Source of the DNA: Mycolicibacter senuensis
GTDB lineage: Bacteria > Actinomycetota > Actinomycetes > Mycobacteriales > Mycobacteriaceae
Reading direction: 5' to 3'
Assembly: GCF_002101885.1 (NCBI RefSeq)
Contig: NZ_LQPS01000039.1
Location: 278,063 to 342,062, forward strand
Length of the DNA: 64,000 nucleotides
The first letter of the stretch is position 1. Every line of letters begins with the position of its first letter. Both the position numbers and the translations under genes were made by a program. Positions 50,028-63,235 of this stretch are shown one piece after another. Under the pieces are notes generated by a model, which worked only from the letters and a program-made list of their open reading frames with translations, was not told the origin of the DNA and did not search any database.

Positions 50028-51440
50028 TCAGGGCCGAAGCAACCGTGGCGGTGCCGGCCGGCTCGCACCCCGGTCGGCGATGTCGACCAGGTGGTGAAGC
50101 GCCGCAACGATGTTGGCCGCCGCCACTGTGCGCAGCCCGCCCACGGTGGCCGGGGCGCCGGGAGGTGTCAGCGCGATGGTGAACCCCAGCCGGGCCGCCT
50201 CGGCCAGCCGGCGGTCCATCCCGCTGATCGGGCGCAGGTCGCCGGCCAGGCCCACCTCACCGACCACCACCGTGGTCCCCGGCAGCGGCAGCCCCGCGTA
50301 GGCCGACGCCAGCGCGATGGCGACGGCCAGATCCGTGGACGGGTCGGTCAGTCGCATACCGCCGACCGTGGACAGGTAGATGTCGGCCGCCCCGACCGGC
50401 AGCTTCGCGTGTTTGTCGAGCACCGCGGTGATCATGGCGGCGCGGGCGTGGTCGATGCCGCTGACCGCCCGGCGCGGCGATCCGCCGGCCGGGTTCGCCA
50501 GCAGCGCCTGCACCTCGCCGATCAACGGCCGCTTGCCGTCCAGCGCGACGGTGATCGCGGTGCCGGGCACCGGTTCGCTGCGCTGTTCCAGAAATAGCCC
50601 GGACGGGTCGGTGACCCCTTCGATGCCGCTGTCTCGCAGCAGAAAACAGCCCACTTCGTCGGTGGCTCCGAAGCGGTTCTTCACGGCCCGCACCATCCGT
50701 AGCGCCGAGTTGCGGTCGCCGTCGAAGTGCAGCACCACGTCGACGAGGTGTTCCAGTGAACGCGGGCCGGCGATCGCCCCGTCCTTGGTCACGTGACCGA
50801 CCAGGATCAGCGCCACGTCACCGGCTTTGGCGGCCGCGGTCAGTGCGGCCGTGACGGCACGCACCTGGGTGACCCCGCCGGCCACCCCGTCGGTGTCGGC
50901 GGCGGCGATGGTCTGCACCGAATCGACCACCACCAGCGTCGGCCGGACCGCCTCGATGTGGCCCAGCACGGTCTGCAGGTCTGACTCGGCGGCCAGGTAG
51001 ATCTCGTCGTGACTGCAGCCGGTGCGTTCGGCACGCAACCGGATCTGTCCGCCGGATTCCTCGCCGGAGACGTACAGTGCCCGCCGCCCCGTGAGCGCCC
51101 AGCGGTGGGCGACCTCGAGCAGCAGCGTGGACTTGCCGACGCCGGGGTCACCGGCCAGCAATGTGACCGAGCCGGAGACCACCCCGCCGCCGAGCACCCG
51201 GTCGAGTTCGGCCACACCGGTCTGTTGGTGGCGTGCGCTACCGGGTGCGATGGAGCTGATCGGGACCGCGGGCCGGGCCGGTGCGGCCGGTTTCAGGCCG
51301 TTCGGCGGCGCCGTCGACTCCGCCACCGGGTCGATGCCGCCCCAGCTACCGCATTCGGGGCAGCGGCCCAACCATTTCGCGCAGGTGTTCCCGCACTCTG
51401 AACAGCGATACAGCGAACGCGCCTTGGAGGTTCTGGCCAC
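50028..51440 (-). CDS. radA: DNA repair protein RadA
   Basis: 470 residues from GTG 51440. RecA-like helicase that extends branches in recombination. An N-terminal four-cysteine zinc finger ([22 protein letters not shown]) is followed by Walker [10 protein letters not shown], the RadA-specific KNRFG motif, and a C-terminal Lon-like P domain. Equivalent to Rv3585. disA, which normally follows radA in mycobacteria, is missing. Confidence 0.95.
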   Translation of the reverse strand: MARTSKARSLYRCSECGNTCAKWLGRCPECGSWGGIDPVAESTAPPNGLKPAAPARPAVPISSIAPGSARHQQTGVAELDRVLGGGVVSGSVTLLAGDPGVGKSTLLLEVAHRWALTGRRALYVSGEESGGQIRLRAERTGCSHDEIYLAAESDLQTVLGHIEAVRPTLVVVDSVQTIAAADTDGVAGGVTQVRAVTAALTAAAKAGDVALILVGHVTKDGAIAGPRSLEHLVDVVLHFDGDRNSALRMVRAVKNRFGATDEVGCFLLRDSGIEGVTDPSGLFLEQRSEPVPGTAITVALDGKRPLIGEVQALLANPAGGSPRRAVSGIDHARAAMITAVLDKHAKLPVGAADIYLSTVGGMRLTDPSTDLAVAIALASAYAGLPLPGTTVVVGEVGLAGDLRPISGMDRRLAEAARLGFTIALTPPGAPATVGGLRTVAAANIVAALHHLVDIADRGASRPAPPRLLRP

Positions 51441-51491
51441 CCGCTGACGGTATCCGCTGGGTCCGACAGCCAGCGGCGGCGACGCGGTGGG

Positions 51492-52028
51492 TCAGTGGTG
51501 CAACAGCACGCCGGCCGAGATCGGCACGGCCAGGCGGACCGGGCCCGCGTTCTTGAAGTCGAACGTGAAGTCGTAGGTCAGTCCGTTGGAGATCGCCTTG
51601 TCGAGTGTCACCGTGGCCGCTGCGGTGCCGGCGTTGCTGACCTCCGACAGTGCCTTGGAGGCGGGCGCCGTGGGCAGATCCGGACCGGCCGGGGCGCTGA
51701 CCACCAGGACGCCGCCGGCGGGGACCGACCTGCTGCCGATCACCGACACCTTGCCGACCGAGCTGTTGATCCCGGTGAGCTCCTCGCCGGTGTCCGTCGA
51801 CTGGTTGGTGGCGACGAACACCAGGTCGACCGTCTGGCCGGCCTCGAGCGTGTCACCGGTCTGCACCGCTTGGATGCGCACGTCGCGCAGTGCCAGATCC
51901 CCGACGGTGGCCGAGGAGCCGTTGACCGCCGGCGCCTGGTCGGCGGACTGGGAGATCTGCCCGGTGCCGCACCCGGCGAGTGCCGCGGCGACGGCCAACG
52001 CGGTGACGACCCTGTTGAACCGGTTCAC
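51492..52028 (-). CDS. lpqE: Lipoprotein LpqE
   Basis: 178 residues. Signal peptide VVTALAVAAALAGC with the lipidated cysteine at 20. The mature part looks like a copper-chaperone-like/immunoglobulin-type beta domain (LALRDVRIQAVQTGDTLEAGQTVDLVFVATN). Equivalent to Rv3584. It is divergent from carD across 271 bp. Function not established. Confidence 0.9.
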   Translation of the reverse strand: MNRFNRVVTALAVAAALAGCGTGQISQSADQAPAVNGSSATVGDLALRDVRIQAVQTGDTLEAGQTVDLVFVATNQSTDTGEELTGINSSVGKVSVIGSRSVPAGGVLVVSAPAGPDLPTAPASKALSEVSNAGTAAATVTLDKAISNGLTYDFTFDFKNAGPVRLAVPISAGVLLHH

Positions 52029-52230
52029 TTGAGGCCTCCTGCTCGGCGCGGCGGTTTGTGACTATGCACTGTAGTAGCACGCCGATAGCGGCGGTAGTTC
52101 AGGGTTGGGGCTCGGCTCAGCGGATACCCCGGGGCGTGATCGAGCGCCCCGAACCGGCCCGTCGTGGCCCACGTCATGCATGGTTTGATCTTGCTGTCAA
52201 GCCCCCGCCGGGTGCTGCGATTGCCCCTGA

Positions 52231-52788
<558 letters not shown>

Positions 52789-52802
52789 CCACCGGAGTAT
52801 CG

Positions 52803-53468
52803 GTGGCAAGCACAGTTGCCGTGGTTCCGGCCGCGGGTTCGGGTGTTCGGCTCGGCGCCGGCATCCCCAAGGGGTTTTTTCTGCTCGGCGGGCAGACTCT
52901 GGTCGAGCGCACCGTGGCGGTCTTGCGGGAATCCGGCGTCGTCGATCAGGTGGTGGTCGCGGTCCCGCCGGATCGCACCGACGAGGCCAAGCTGATCCTG
53001 GGCAGTAAGGCGACCATCGTCGCCGGCGGCGAGAACCGCGTCGATTCGGTTCGGCTGGCGCTGGCCAGTGCCGGCGATCCCGACTTCGTATTGGTCCACG
53101 ATGCCGCACGACCGTTGACCCCGGTGGCCCTGGTGGTCCGGGTGGTCGAGGCGCTGCACGGCGGCCACCGGGCGGTGGTTCCCGCGCTGCCGGTGCCCGA
53201 CACCATCAAGGCGGTCGACGCCAACGGGGTGGTGCTGGGAACCCCGGAGCGGGCCGGCCTGCGGGCGGTGCAGACACCGCAGGGATTCGCCGCGGACCTG
53301 CTGTTGCGCGCCTATCAACGGGCTGGCGCGGGCACCCAGTTCACCGACGACGCTTCGATGGTCGAGCACATCGGCGGCCAGGTCCAGACCGTCGACGGTG
53401 ATCCGCTGGCCTTCAAGATCACCACCGCATTGGACGCGGTGCTCGCCGAGGCGGTGCTGAACCGGTGA
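52803..53468 (+). CDS. ispD: 2-C-methyl-D-erythritol 4-phosphate cytidylyltransferase
   Basis: 221 residues, third enzyme of the MEP isoprenoid pathway. Motifs: [20 protein letters not shown] (nucleotide loop), [27 protein letters not shown] and [14 protein letters not shown]. It follows carD by 14 bp, and its TGA overlaps the ispF GTG. Equivalent to Rv3582c. Confidence 0.95.
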   Translation: MASTVAVVPAAGSGVRLGAGIPKGFFLLGGQTLVERTVAVLRESGVVDQVVVAVPPDRTDEAKLILGSKATIVAGGENRVDSVRLALASAGDPDFVLVHDAARPLTPVALVVRVVEALHGGHRAVVPALPVPDTIKAVDANGVVLGTPERAGLRAVQTPQGFAADLLLRAYQRAGAGTQFTDDASMVEHIGGQVQTVDGDPLAFKITTALDAVLAEAVLNR

Positions 53469-53941
53469 GCGGGCTGCCGCGGGTCGGGCTGGCCACCGAT
53501 GTGCATCCGATCGAGCCGGGGCGGCCTTGCTGGCTGCTGGGGTTGCTCTTTGCCGACGCCGACGGCTGCGCCGGGCACTCCGACGGCGATGTGGCCGTAC
53601 ACGCGCTGTGCGACGCGCTGCTGTCGGCGGCAGGGCTGGGGGACCTGGGCGCGGTTTTCGGCGTCGACGAGCCACGCTGGGCAGGGGTAACCGGGGCTGT
53701 GATGCTCGGCCACGTGCGCAACCTGCTCGACGGCAGCGGATTCACGGTCGGTAATGCCGCGGTGCAGGTCATCGGGAACCGGCCGAAAGTGGGGCCGCGG
53801 CGCGCCGAGGCGCAACAACTGCTGTCGGAACTGCTGGGTGCACCGGTGTCGGTCTCGGCGACCACCACCGACGGGCTCGGGCTGACCGGCCGGGGCGAGG
53901 GGCTGGCGGCGGTCGCTACCGCGCTGGTGGTGCCGGGCTAA
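53465..53941 (+). CDS. ispF: 2-C-methyl-D-erythritol 2,4-cyclodiphosphate synthase
   Basis: 158 residues, the MEP-pathway step after IspD and IspE. Zinc ligands D12 and H14 (TDVHPI) and H46, followed by [11 protein letters not shown] and the C-terminal [16 protein letters not shown]. Coupled to ispD by a GTGA overlap. Equivalent to Rv3581c. Confidence 0.95.
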   Translation: MSGLPRVGLATDVHPIEPGRPCWLLGLLFADADGCAGHSDGDVAVHALCDALLSAAGLGDLGAVFGVDEPRWAGVTGAVMLGHVRNLLDGSGFTVGNAAVQVIGNRPKVGPRRAEAQQLLSELLGAPVSVSATTTDGLGLTGRGEGLAAVATALVVPG

Positions 53942-53959
53942 ATAACGCGCAGACGGGTT

Positions 53960-54661
53960 TCAGCAGACGCCGAAGATGCCGCCGATGATGCCGCAGGCGA
54001 TCTCGCCACCGACGTTCACGCCGGTTTCGGCGGCGATTCCCGGCAGCTCGCCACCCAGGCTGGCGGCAAGGTCGCCCGCGGTGTCGGCCGCGGCCTGGCC
54101 GGCCAAGTCGGCGGCCGCCTGGCCGGCGGCATCGGCCGTAGCGTCGGCAACGTCGGCGCCCAGCATGGCACCGGCGTCCGTGAACGTACCCGTCAGCAAG
54201 TCAGGGTCGAGGGTCAGGTCGAGATTGGCCAGGTCACTGGCAACCGGAGCCGCCAGGCCCCAGGCGTCGGTGGCCGCGGCCGAACCGGCGAAATCCGTAG
54301 CCGCGGCCGAAGCGGCCTCCGCGCCGGTGGCCGGAGCTCCCCCGGCGAGACTGGTCAGACCCGACATCAGCATCGGCGCGAGCATCATGGGCGCGTACAT
54401 CGCCATCATCGGGCCCATCATCGCCATCGAGCTGCCGATAGAGGCGCCCATCCCGCCGGCGCCGGCGGTCGTGGCACCCGCCGTGGTGGCCTGGTCGGCC
54501 TGGTGCTCAACCTGCTCCCGCTGCTGCTCGGCCTGGGCTTCTTGCATTACCGCCTGCTGCTCGGCGGTCAGCGACGGATCATCGGCGTACGCCACCCCGG
54601 TGCCCGCGATTGTGGCCGCAGCCAGGAGCGCACCGGAGACTGCCACCAGACGTTTACTCAC
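53960..54661 (-). CDS. Secreted Ala/Met/Gly-rich protein of unknown function
   Basis: 233 residues from GTG 54661. A clear signal peptide (LVAVSGALLAAATIAGTGVAYA, cleaved before DDPS). The mature part has a Gln/Glu-rich helix (LTAEQQAVMQEAQAEQQREQ), a Met-rich hydrophobic stretch (SSMAMMGPMMAMYAPMMLAP) and long Ala/Asp repeats. It ends in a CGIIGGIFGVC motif with two cysteines. An upstream ATG at 54709 is possible but would lengthen the signal peptide oddly. Nothing comparable is in this place in M. tuberculosis. Family not recognised. Confidence 0.75.
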   Translation of the reverse strand: MSKRLVAVSGALLAAATIAGTGVAYADDPSLTAEQQAVMQEAQAEQQREQVEHQADQATTAGATTAGAGGMGASIGSSMAMMGPMMAMYAPMMLAPMLMSGLTSLAGGAPATGAEAASAAATDFAGSAAATDAWGLAAPVASDLANLDLTLDPDLLTGTFTDAGAMLGADVADATADAAGQAAADLAGQAAADTAGDLAASLGGELPGIAAETGVNVGGEIACGIIGGIFGVC

Positions 54662-54787
54662 TGCCGCAATATATGCCACCCGTAACCACCTGTCCACCGA
54701 TGCGGTCATGAGTGTCCGTTTCTGGGAAATACCTGGTAGAGGCGGTCGCTCGGGTAGCCCGCCACCGGCCCGGTAAGCTGGCCCGTC

Positions 54788-56197
54788 GTGACCGATCGCC
54801 CCAGCCTGCGACTGCACGACACGGCAACCGGCGCCGTGCGTGACTTTGTGCCGCTGCGGCCCGGTCAGGTGTCGATCTACCTGTGCGGCGCAACCGTTCA
54901 AGCGCCGCCGCACATCGGCCACGTCCGCAGCGGAGTCGCGTTCGATGTGCTGCGCCGGTGGCTGACCGCCCGAGGCTACGACGTCGCCTTCGTTCGCAAC
55001 GTGACCGACATCGACGACAAGATCCTCACCAAGGCCGCCGCGGCCGGTCGGCCCTGGTGGGAGTGGGCCGCCACCCACGAGCGGGCCTTCACTGCCGCCT
55101 ACGACGCGCTCGGTGTGCTGCCGCCCTCGGTCGAGCCGCGCGCCACCGGGCACATCACCCAGATGGTCGAGCTGATCGAGCGGCTGATCGACTCGAGGCA
55201 CGCCTATCCCGGCGACGGCGACGTCTATTTCGACGTGCTCAGCTATCCCGAATACGGCCAACTGTCCGGTCACAAGATCGACGACGTGCACCAGGGTGAG
55301 GGTGCGGCCACCGGCAAACGTGATCCGCGCGACTTCACGCTGTGGAAGGGCGCCAAGCCCGGCGAACCCAGCTGGCCGACGCCGTGGGGCCCGGGTCGCC
55401 CCGGCTGGCACCTGGAGTGCTCGGCGATGGCCCGGACCTACCTCGGTCCCGAGTTCGACATCCATTGCGGGGGCATGGATCTCGTCTTCCCGCACCACGA
55501 GAACGAAATCGCCCAGAGTCGTGCCGCCGGTGACGGGTTCGCCAACTATTGGCTGCACAACGGCTGGGTCACGCTCGGTGGCGAGAAGATGAGCAAGTCG
55601 CTGGGCAACGTATTGTCGATGTCTGCGGTGCTGCAACGGGTTCGGCCCGCCGAACTGCGCTACTACCTGGGCAGCGCGCACTACCGCTCGATGCTGGAGT
55701 TCTCCGAGAACGCCCTGCAGGACGCCGTCAACGCCTACGTCGGCATCGAGGACTTCCTGCACCGGGTGCGCAGCCGGGTGGGCGCGGTGGCCGTCGGCGC
55801 CTGGACGCCACGGTTCGCCGCCGCGCTCGACGACGATCTCTCGGTGCCGATCGCGCTGGCCGAGGTACACCGGGCCCGTGCGGAGGGCAACCGGGCCCTC
55901 GACGCCGGCGATCACGACGGCGCGCTCGCGTCCGCCGGCGAGATCCGCGCGATGATGGACGTGCTGGGCTGCGACCCGCTCGACGAACGCTGGGAATCGC
56001 GCGACGAGACCTCCGCGGCGCTGGCAGCGGTGGACGTGCTGGTGCGTGCCGAACTGCAACGCCGGGAAACCGCCCGCACTGAACGGGATTGGCAGCTGGC
56101 CGACGAGATCCGCGGCCGGCTCAAAGACGCCGGCATCGACGTCACCGACACCGGCGACGGCCCGCAGTGGTCGCTGCTGCTCGACGGGGCGGGCTAG
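54788..56197 (+). CDS. cysS: Cysteinyl-tRNA synthetase
   Basis: 469 residues, class I synthetase. Zinc-site cysteine in [19 protein letters not shown] (HIGH motif), [10 protein letters not shown] and [19 protein letters not shown], then KMSKS in [12 protein letters not shown]. Equivalent to Rv3580c (cysS1). The stop is immediately followed by the rlmB ATG. Confidence 0.96.
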   Translation: MTDRPSLRLHDTATGAVRDFVPLRPGQVSIYLCGATVQAPPHIGHVRSGVAFDVLRRWLTARGYDVAFVRNVTDIDDKILTKAAAAGRPWWEWAATHERAFTAAYDALGVLPPSVEPRATGHITQMVELIERLIDSRHAYPGDGDVYFDVLSYPEYGQLSGHKIDDVHQGEGAATGKRDPRDFTLWKGAKPGEPSWPTPWGPGRPGWHLECSAMARTYLGPEFDIHCGGMDLVFPHHENEIAQSRAAGDGFANYWLHNGWVTLGGEKMSKSLGNVLSMSAVLQRVRPAELRYYLGSAHYRSMLEFSENALQDAVNAYVGIEDFLHRVRSRVGAVAVGAWTPRFAAALDDDLSVPIALAEVHRARAEGNRALDAGDHDGALASAGEIRAMMDVLGCDPLDERWESRDETSAALAAVDVLVRAELQRRETARTERDWQLADEIRGRLKDAGIDVTDTGDGPQWSLLLDGAG

Positions 56198-57139
56198 ATG
56201 GCCGGCAACTCCAAGCGCAAGGGTGCGGTGCGCAAGCCCGGCACCAAGAAGGGCCCGACCGTCGGTTCCGGGGGACAGCGTCGTCGCGGGCTCGAGGGCC
56301 GCGGCGCCACGCCACCGGCGCACCTGCGCGAGTACCACCCGGCCGCCAAGGCCGCCAAGCGCGCCGCCAAACAGCGCGCCTATCGGACCGCGAAGCGCAC
56401 CGACGAGAACGAAACCGTGCTGGGCCGCAACCCGGTGCTGGAATGCCTGCGGGCCGGTATCCCGGCCACCGCGCTCTATGTCGCACTCGGCGCTGAAGCA
56501 GACGAGCGCTTCACCGAATCGGTAACCCGGGCAGCCGATTCCGGGCTGCCGATCCTGGAGGTCCCGCGGTCAGACCTGGACAAGATGACGACCAACGGTC
56601 TGCACCAGGGCATCGCATTGCAGGTTCCGCCGTACGACTACGCCCACCCCGACGACTTGCTGGCCGCGGCGCGGGCGGATGTCGCGCCCGCGCTGCTGGT
56701 CGCGTTGGACAACATCTCCGATCCGCGTAACCTCGGCGCCATCGTGCGGTCGGTGGCGGCATTCGGTGGCCACGGCGTGCTCATCCCGCAGCGCCGGTCC
56801 GCGTCGGTCACGGCGGTGGCCTGGCGGACCAGTGCCGGTGCGGCAGCTCGTATCCCGGTGGGCCGCGCACCCAACTTGACGCAAACCCTCAAGGGATGGG
56901 CCGGTCGCGGCCTGCAGGTGGTCGGTCTGGACGCCGGCGGCGACACCGTGGTCGACGAGTTGGACGGGACCGGGCCGATGGTCCTGGTCGTCGGCTCCGA
57001 GGGCAAGGGCTTGTCCCGGCTGGTCCGGCAGAACTGCGATGCGATCGTGTCGATTCCGATGGCCGGTCCCACCGAGTCGCTCAACGCGTCGGTGGCCGCC
57101 GGGGTGGTACTGGCCGAGATCGCCCGCCAGCGACGGTGA
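56198..57139 (+). CDS. rlmB: 23S rRNA (guanosine-2'-O-)-methyltransferase, RlmB/TrmH family
   Basis: 313 residues. A basic N-terminal extension ([20 protein letters not shown]) precedes the substrate-binding L30e-like domain ([20 protein letters not shown]). The SPOUT knot follows: [34 protein letters not shown] and [20 protein letters not shown]. Starts right after cysS, and its end overlaps the GDPD gene. Equivalent to Rv3579c. Confidence 0.93.
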   Translation: MAGNSKRKGAVRKPGTKKGPTVGSGGQRRRGLEGRGATPPAHLREYHPAAKAAKRAAKQRAYRTAKRTDENETVLGRNPVLECLRAGIPATALYVALGAEADERFTESVTRAADSGLPILEVPRSDLDKMTTNGLHQGIALQVPPYDYAHPDDLLAAARADVAPALLVALDNISDPRNLGAIVRSVAAFGGHGVLIPQRRSASVTAVAWRTSAGAAARIPVGRAPNLTQTLKGWAGRGLQVVGLDAGGDTVVDELDGTGPMVLVVGSEGKGLSRLVRQNCDAIVSIPMAGPTESLNASVAAGVVLAEIARQRR

Positions 57140-58023
57140 TCCGCCGCGCTGCGATCGCGGTGATGGCGGTGGTCGCGGTGTTTGCCGGCTCTCCGGTTGC
57201 GGCGCAGTCGGCAGGTTTTGATCTGCAGGCGCATCGCGGCGGCCGCGGCGAGACCACCGAGGGGTCGCTGCGCGCGTTCGCCAAGTCGATTCGAGCAGGG
57301 GTCACCACGCTGGAATTGGATATCGTGCTGACCCGGGATGCCCAGCCGCTGGTCTGGCACGATCGGGTGATCGAGCCCGCCAAGTGCGCCGACACCGGCC
57401 CGCTGGTCGCCGCGGACCCCGACTACCCGTACGTCGGCAAGCGGGTGGCCGACCTCTCACTGGCGCAGCTGCGCACCCTGGACTGTGGCCAACCGCTGCC
57501 GGAGTTCCCCGAGGCAGAAGTGGTGCGCGGCAACGTGATCGCGACACTGCCGGAGGTGTTCGCGCTGGCCGGACACGCCGACGTGCGCTACAACATCGAG
57601 ACCAAGGTCGATGGCGACAACCAGCGCCAGATCGTGACGGTGATCCTGGCGACGGTACGGGCCGGCGGCAAGCTCGACGCCGTCGAGATCCAGAGCTTCG
57701 ACTGGCGCACCCTGTCGCTGGTGCGCGCCGCCGAGCCGGCCATTCCGCTTGTCGCGCTGTGGGACCGGGGACCGGACCCGATCGCCGGCGCCGTTGCAAT
57801 CGGTGCCGAGGTGGTATCCCCGGAGCACCGCATCGTCGACCGGGCCTTCGTCGAGCGCGCCCATGCCGCCGGGCTGAGGGTGGTTCCGTGGACTGTCAAC
57901 GATGCCGACGCGATGCGCGAACAGATCGCCGCCGGGGTCGACGGATTCATCACCGACTACCCGTCGCGGGCACGCGAGGTGCTGGCCGAGTGCGGCATAC
58001 CGCTGCCGCCGGCGACCGGTTAG
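57136..58023 (+). CDS. Secreted glycerophosphodiester phosphodiesterase
   Basis: 295 residues from GTG 57136, overlapping rlmB by GTGA. The signal peptide [21 protein letters not shown] is followed by the GDPD TIM barrel: [19 protein letters not shown] with the catalytic His and Arg, [18 protein letters not shown] with the metal-binding Glu/Asp and second His, YNIETKVDG, and a C-terminal [20 protein letters not shown]. It hydrolyses glycerophosphodiesters from lipid turnover. The gene is not in this place in M. tuberculosis. Confidence 0.9.
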   Translation: MIRRAAIAVMAVVAVFAGSPVAAQSAGFDLQAHRGGRGETTEGSLRAFAKSIRAGVTTLELDIVLTRDAQPLVWHDRVIEPAKCADTGPLVAADPDYPYVGKRVADLSLAQLRTLDCGQPLPEFPEAEVVRGNVIATLPEVFALAGHADVRYNIETKVDGDNQRQIVTVILATVRAGGKLDAVEIQSFDWRTLSLVRAAEPAIPLVALWDRGPDPIAGAVAIGAEVVSPEHRIVDRAFVERAHAAGLRVVPWTVNDADAMREQIAAGVDGFITDYPSRAREVLAECGIPLPPATG

Positions 58024-58030
58024 ACGGCGG

Positions 58031-59271
<1,241 letters not shown>

Positions 59272-59299
<28 letters not shown>

Positions 59300-60192
59300 A
59301 CCGTGGGGAGGTGCAGCGCGACGCCGTCGGCCTCAGCCAGCTCGGTGAGGACCCGCATTGAGAAATCGAGATCGTCGCCGGCATACGGCAAGGCGCGCAA
59401 CGGCTTTGACAGTGGTCGGAAGAAATCGTCCCAGTGGGTCAACACCACCGTCTTCGCGCCGACCGCGCGCACCGTCTCCGACCAGTAGTCAACGAGATAC
59501 TGGCGGGGCTGCAGACCGAGCTGGCCCACGCCCAGGTACACCACCTCGGCGCGGTGCCCGGCCAGCGCGCCCGGAACGAACCCGGCGCTGCCGATGATCA
59601 GCAGTCGCCGGCCCGACGGACGGTGACGCACGACGGCCGACCAGGCCTCTCCGCACCGGTAGGCCGTCACCCGCACCGGAGGAGTGACCGGGGCGGTGAT
59701 CGGTCCCGGGAAGCGGTCCGGGGGGCAATGCTCCGACTCGACCAATGTGACCTCGTAGGAACCCAGCGTGATCGGCTGACCGGGCGCCGCGACGACGAGC
59801 CGGTCCTCGGCCAGGCCGTGACCGCGACCCACGTTGGCCGCCGACTCACCGCCGACCAGCACCGCACCGGTGCGTTCGGCGACCAACGCCGAATCCAGCA
59901 CGTGGTCGATGTGCGTGTGTACCGCGATGACCGCGGCCAGGCCCTGCACCCCGGCGCGGGCCAGGCAGCCGTCGACGCGGGCCGGTACGGGGGCCACCTT
60001 GCCGAACTGCACCCGCGCCAGGCCGGGCCGGGAGAAATAACCGTCGGTCAGCAGCGTCGAGGATCCGTCGTCGATCAGCAGTGTCGACACTCCCAGCCAG
60101 GTCGCCCACAACGGTGCGTCCGGTGCGGCCGGCGCGACGGTGAACCGGTGCGCGTACCTGCCGAGGTCGGGACGGCCGGGCTTGAGGCGCAT
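59272..60192 (-). CDS. Metallo-beta-lactamase-fold hydrolase (Rv3577-like)
   Basis: 306 residues from ATG 60192. The zinc motif is VIAVHTHIDHVLDSALV (HxHxDH), and a further ligand region lies near VVLTHWDDFFRPL. UlaG-like relatives are the nearest I can name. The start lies 11 bp after the kstR stop, so kstR, this gene and the permease are probably one minus-strand operon. Substrate unknown. Confidence 0.85.
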
Positions 60193-60203
60193 CGGCGGGT
60201 GGG

Positions 60204-60875
60204 TCAGACCTTGGGGCTGTCGTCGTCGCCGATCAGCAGCCGCACCGCCAAGTCCAGTCGCGTGGTGAAGTCGGTCGCCGACGCCCGCCGGGTCAGCCAG
60301 GCGAGCAGGTTGGACAACCACACATCGGAGATGACCCGGGAGATGTGGTACTGCTCCTCGGTCGGCTCGCCGTCGCTCATCGCCCCGGCGAACATCGAGT
60401 CGATCAGCTTCTGGACGTGATCGACCTCACCGGCGGCCGATGCGTCGGCGAAGACGTACGCCCGGGTCATGGCTTCGGTGAGCAGCGGATTGCGCTGCAT
60501 GGCGCGGTTGAGTTTGTTGACCACGAGGTTGAGGCGCTGATGCCGGGTGGTTTCGGCATAGGCGGCGGGGTCGGGTCGGGTCTCGACGCGCGCGATCTCC
60601 CGGCCCATCGCCGAGACCAGCAGGTGGACCTTCGAGGGGAAATACCGGTAGAGGGTGCCCACCGCGACGTCGGCCCGGTCGGCGACCGCCCGCATCTGCA
60701 CCGCGTCGTAGCCGCCCTTGGAGGCGATCGCCAACGTGGCGTCCAGGATGCGTTTGCGCCGTTCCCGCTGCGCCTCGGAACCGAGATCGGACTCGGTCAG
60801 CACGGCCACGCTGGTGACCTCGCGGGGCTGGGTGCTCGCTCCGCGACCTGGCTTGCTGTCGGCTGGTGACGACAT
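60204..60875 (-). CDS. kstR: TetR-family repressor of cholesterol catabolism, KstR
   Basis: 223 residues from ATG 60875; M. tuberculosis KstR corresponds to the part from about VAVLTESDLGSEAQ, so a shorter start is possible. The helix-turn-helix is YDAVQMRAVADRADVAVGTL YRYFPSK. The C-terminal LTEAMTRAYVFADAS and YHISRVISDVWLSNLLAWLT are near-identical to Rv3574. It represses cholesterol-degradation genes until 3-oxo-cholestenoyl-CoA-type ligands bind. A perfect KstR operator lies between it and fadE34. Confidence 0.95.
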   Translation of the reverse strand: MSSPADSKPGRGASTQPREVTSVAVLTESDLGSEAQRERRKRILDATLAIASKGGYDAVQMRAVADRADVAVGTLYRYFPSKVHLLVSAMGREIARVETRPDPAAYAETTRHQRLNLVVNKLNRAMQRNPLLTEAMTRAYVFADASAAGEVDHVQKLIDSMFAGAMSDGEPTEEQYHISRVISDVWLSNLLAWLTRRASATDFTTRLDLAVRLLIGDDDSPKV

Positions 60876-61014
60876 GAGAGGGGCAGCTCCTTCAGTTGGC
60901 CTACTCGCCAGTAACGATACGCACGGCGTAGCTGAATCTCGCACTCCCAACCCCGGCGGGACGTGACATGTCCTGCCACAATGGTTCGACTTGACGTTTG
61001 GACGCTGGCACTAT

Positions 61015-61028
61015 TAGAACACGTTCTA
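61015..61028. promoter_or_regulatory. KstR operator
   Basis: TAGAACACGTTCTA fits the KstR motif TnnAACnnGTTnnA exactly and is a perfect 14-bp palindrome. It lies between kstR (start 60875) and fadE34 (start 61091), placed to repress both. The rest of the 60876-61090 spacer shows no other clear element. Confidence 0.93.
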
Positions 61029-61090
61029 GTGAGCGTGGTGGTCTTCTCACCACGGAAGTTCCAGACCGTCATGACCCCGAGGAGCCCAGC

Positions 61091-63235
61091 GTGTCAGCGA
61101 ATACCACGGAGACCAGTGCCGCCGACCAGCTTGCCGCCCGCGAGCTGGTCCGTGACTGGGCCGCCGCTGCGGGCACCGCGGAGGCGATTCGCGCCGTGGA
61201 ACTCGGCGAAACTGACGCCTGGAAACCGGTTTTCGCCCGGCTGGCCGAGTTGGGCCTGTTCGGGGTGGCCGTCCCCGAGGAGTGCGGGGGCGCCGGCGGC
61301 CGGCTGGAAGACCTGTGCGCGATGGTCGACGAGGCCGCCAAGGCACTGGTTCCAGGTCCGGTGGCGACCACCGCGCTGGCCACCCTGGTGGTCGCCGACC
61401 CCCAGCTGACCGAAGCCCTGGCGGGCGGTGAGCGGGTGGCGGCGGTTGCGATCGACGCCGACCTGCACTTCGATGCCGCGACCGGGAAGGTCTCCGGCAC
61501 CGCCGAGCGGGTGCTGGGAGCGACCGCCGACGCGCTGCTGGTGTTGCCGACCGGGCAGGACTGGGTGCTGGTGGACGCCCGCGCCGACGGGGCCGATGTC
61601 GAGCCGCTGGTCGCGACCGACTTCTCCCGGCCGCTGGCGAAGGCGACGTTGTCGGCCGCGCCGGCGGTACTGCTCGAGGCGGGCGGTCGCGTGGAGAATC
61701 TGGCGGTCACGGTGCTGTCCGCCGAGGCGGCCGGTGTCGCTCGCTGGGCACTGGACACCGCCGTCGCCTATGCGAAGGTCCGCGAGCAGTTCGGCAAGCC
61801 GATCGGCAGCTTCCAGGCCGTCAAGCACTTGTGCGCCGAGATGCTGTGCCGTGCTGAACAGGCGGCGGTGGCGGCCGCCGACGCGGTTCGCGCCGCCTCG
61901 GACTCCGATGAGCAGCAGTTCGCGATCGCGGCCGCGGTAGCCGCCGCGATCTGCATCGATGCCGCCAAGGCCAACGCCAAGGACTGCATCCAGGTGCTCG
62001 GCGGCATCGGCATCACCTGGGAACACGACGCCCACTTGTACCTGCGCCGGGCCTACGGCATCGGTCAGGCGTTGGGCGGACAGGAGCGCTGGCTGCGCCG
62101 TACCACCGCGCTGACCCGGGCCGGGGTGCGCCGCCGGCTGGAGGTCGACCTCGACCGGCACGACACGGCGAGCGACATCCGGCCTGAGATCGCCGCGGCA
62201 GCGGCCCGAATCGCTGCGCTACCCGACGAGCAGCGCCAGGTGGCGCTGGCCGAATCGGGTCTGCTGGCCCCGCACTGGCCGGCGCCCTACGGGCGCGCCG
62301 CCGGCCCGGCCGAGCAGTTGGTGATCGACCAGGAGCTCGCCGCGGCCGGTGTCGCTCGCCCGGACCTGGTGATCGGCTGGTGGGCGGCGCCCACCATCCT
62401 CGAGCACGGCACCGCCGAGCAGATCGAGCGGTTCATCCCGGCCACCCTGACCGGTGAGATCTTCTGGTGCCAGCTGTTCTCCGAGCCGGGCGCCGGCTCG
62501 GACCTGGCCGCGCTGCGCACCAAGGCGGTCAAGGTCGACGGCGGCTGGCGACTGACCGGGCAGAAGGTGTGGACCTCGCGGGCGGACGACTCGCAGTGGG
62601 GCATCTGTCTGGCCCGCACCGACGCCGACGCGCCGAAACACAAGGGAATCACCTATTTCCTGCTCGACATGAGCGCCGAGGGCATCGACATCCGGCCGCT
62701 GCGCGAGATCACCGGTGATGCGCTGTTCAACGAGGTCTTCCTCGACGACGTGTTCGTGCCCGACGAGATGGTGGTCGGCAACGTCAATGACGGCTGGCGG
62801 CTGGCCCGCACCACGCTGGCCAACGAGCGGATCGCGATCGCCGGCGGCACCGCGCTGGGCAACCCGATGGAGGAACTGCTGAACGCCCTGTTCGGTGGGC
62901 AGGACGATCGGGAACCGGACACCGCCACCGCCGACCGGCTGGCTCGGCTGATCATCGCCGCCCAGGCGGGCTCGCTGCTGGACCAACGTATTGCCCAGCT
63001 CGCCGTCGGTGGTCAGGATCCCGGCTCGGAGTCCTCGGTCCGCAAGCTGATCGGGGTGCGCTACCGCCAGGACCTGGCCGAGTACCGGATGGAGGTGACC
63101 GACGGGGCCGGTGCCGTGGCCGGGCGCCCGGTGCACGACTTCCTCAACACCCGCTGCCTGTCGATCGCCGGTGGCACCGAACAGATTCTGCTGACCCTGG
63201 CCGCTGAGCGGTTGCTGGGGTTGCCGCGCGGGTAG
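61091..63235 (+). CDS. fadE34: Fused acyl-CoA dehydrogenase FadE34
   Basis: 714 residues from GTG 61091. Two acyl-CoA dehydrogenase units are joined: the first ends in a C-terminal bundle ([46 protein letters not shown]), and the second has the FAD-binding middle domain ([29 protein letters not shown]). In M. tuberculosis FadE34 (ChsE3) dehydrogenates the cholesterol side-chain CoA ester. Control by the KstR site upstream fits. Equivalent to Rv3573c. Confidence 0.95.
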   Translation: MSANTTETSAADQLAARELVRDWAAAAGTAEAIRAVELGETDAWKPVFARLAELGLFGVAVPEECGGAGGRLEDLCAMVDEAAKALVPGPVATTALATLVVADPQLTEALAGGERVAAVAIDADLHFDAATGKVSGTAERVLGATADALLVLPTGQDWVLVDARADGADVEPLVATDFSRPLAKATLSAAPAVLLEAGGRVENLAVTVLSAEAAGVARWALDTAVAYAKVREQFGKPIGSFQAVKHLCAEMLCRAEQAAVAAADAVRAASDSDEQQFAIAAAVAAAICIDAAKANAKDCIQVLGGIGITWEHDAHLYLRRAYGIGQALGGQERWLRRTTALTRAGVRRRLEVDLDRHDTASDIRPEIAAAAARIAALPDEQRQVALAESGLLAPHWPAPYGRAAGPAEQLVIDQELAAAGVARPDLVIGWWAAPTILEHGTAEQIERFIPATLTGEIFWCQLFSEPGAGSDLAALRTKAVKVDGGWRLTGQKVWTSRADDSQWGICLARTDADAPKHKGITYFLLDMSAEGIDIRPLREITGDALFNEVFLDDVFVPDEMVVGNVNDGWRLARTTLANERIAIAGGTALGNPMEELLNALFGGQDDREPDTATADRLARLIIAAQAGSLLDQRIAQLAVGGQDPGSESSVRKLIGVRYRQDLAEYRMEVTDGAGAVAGRPVHDFLNTRCLSIAGGTEQILLTLAAERLLGLPRG

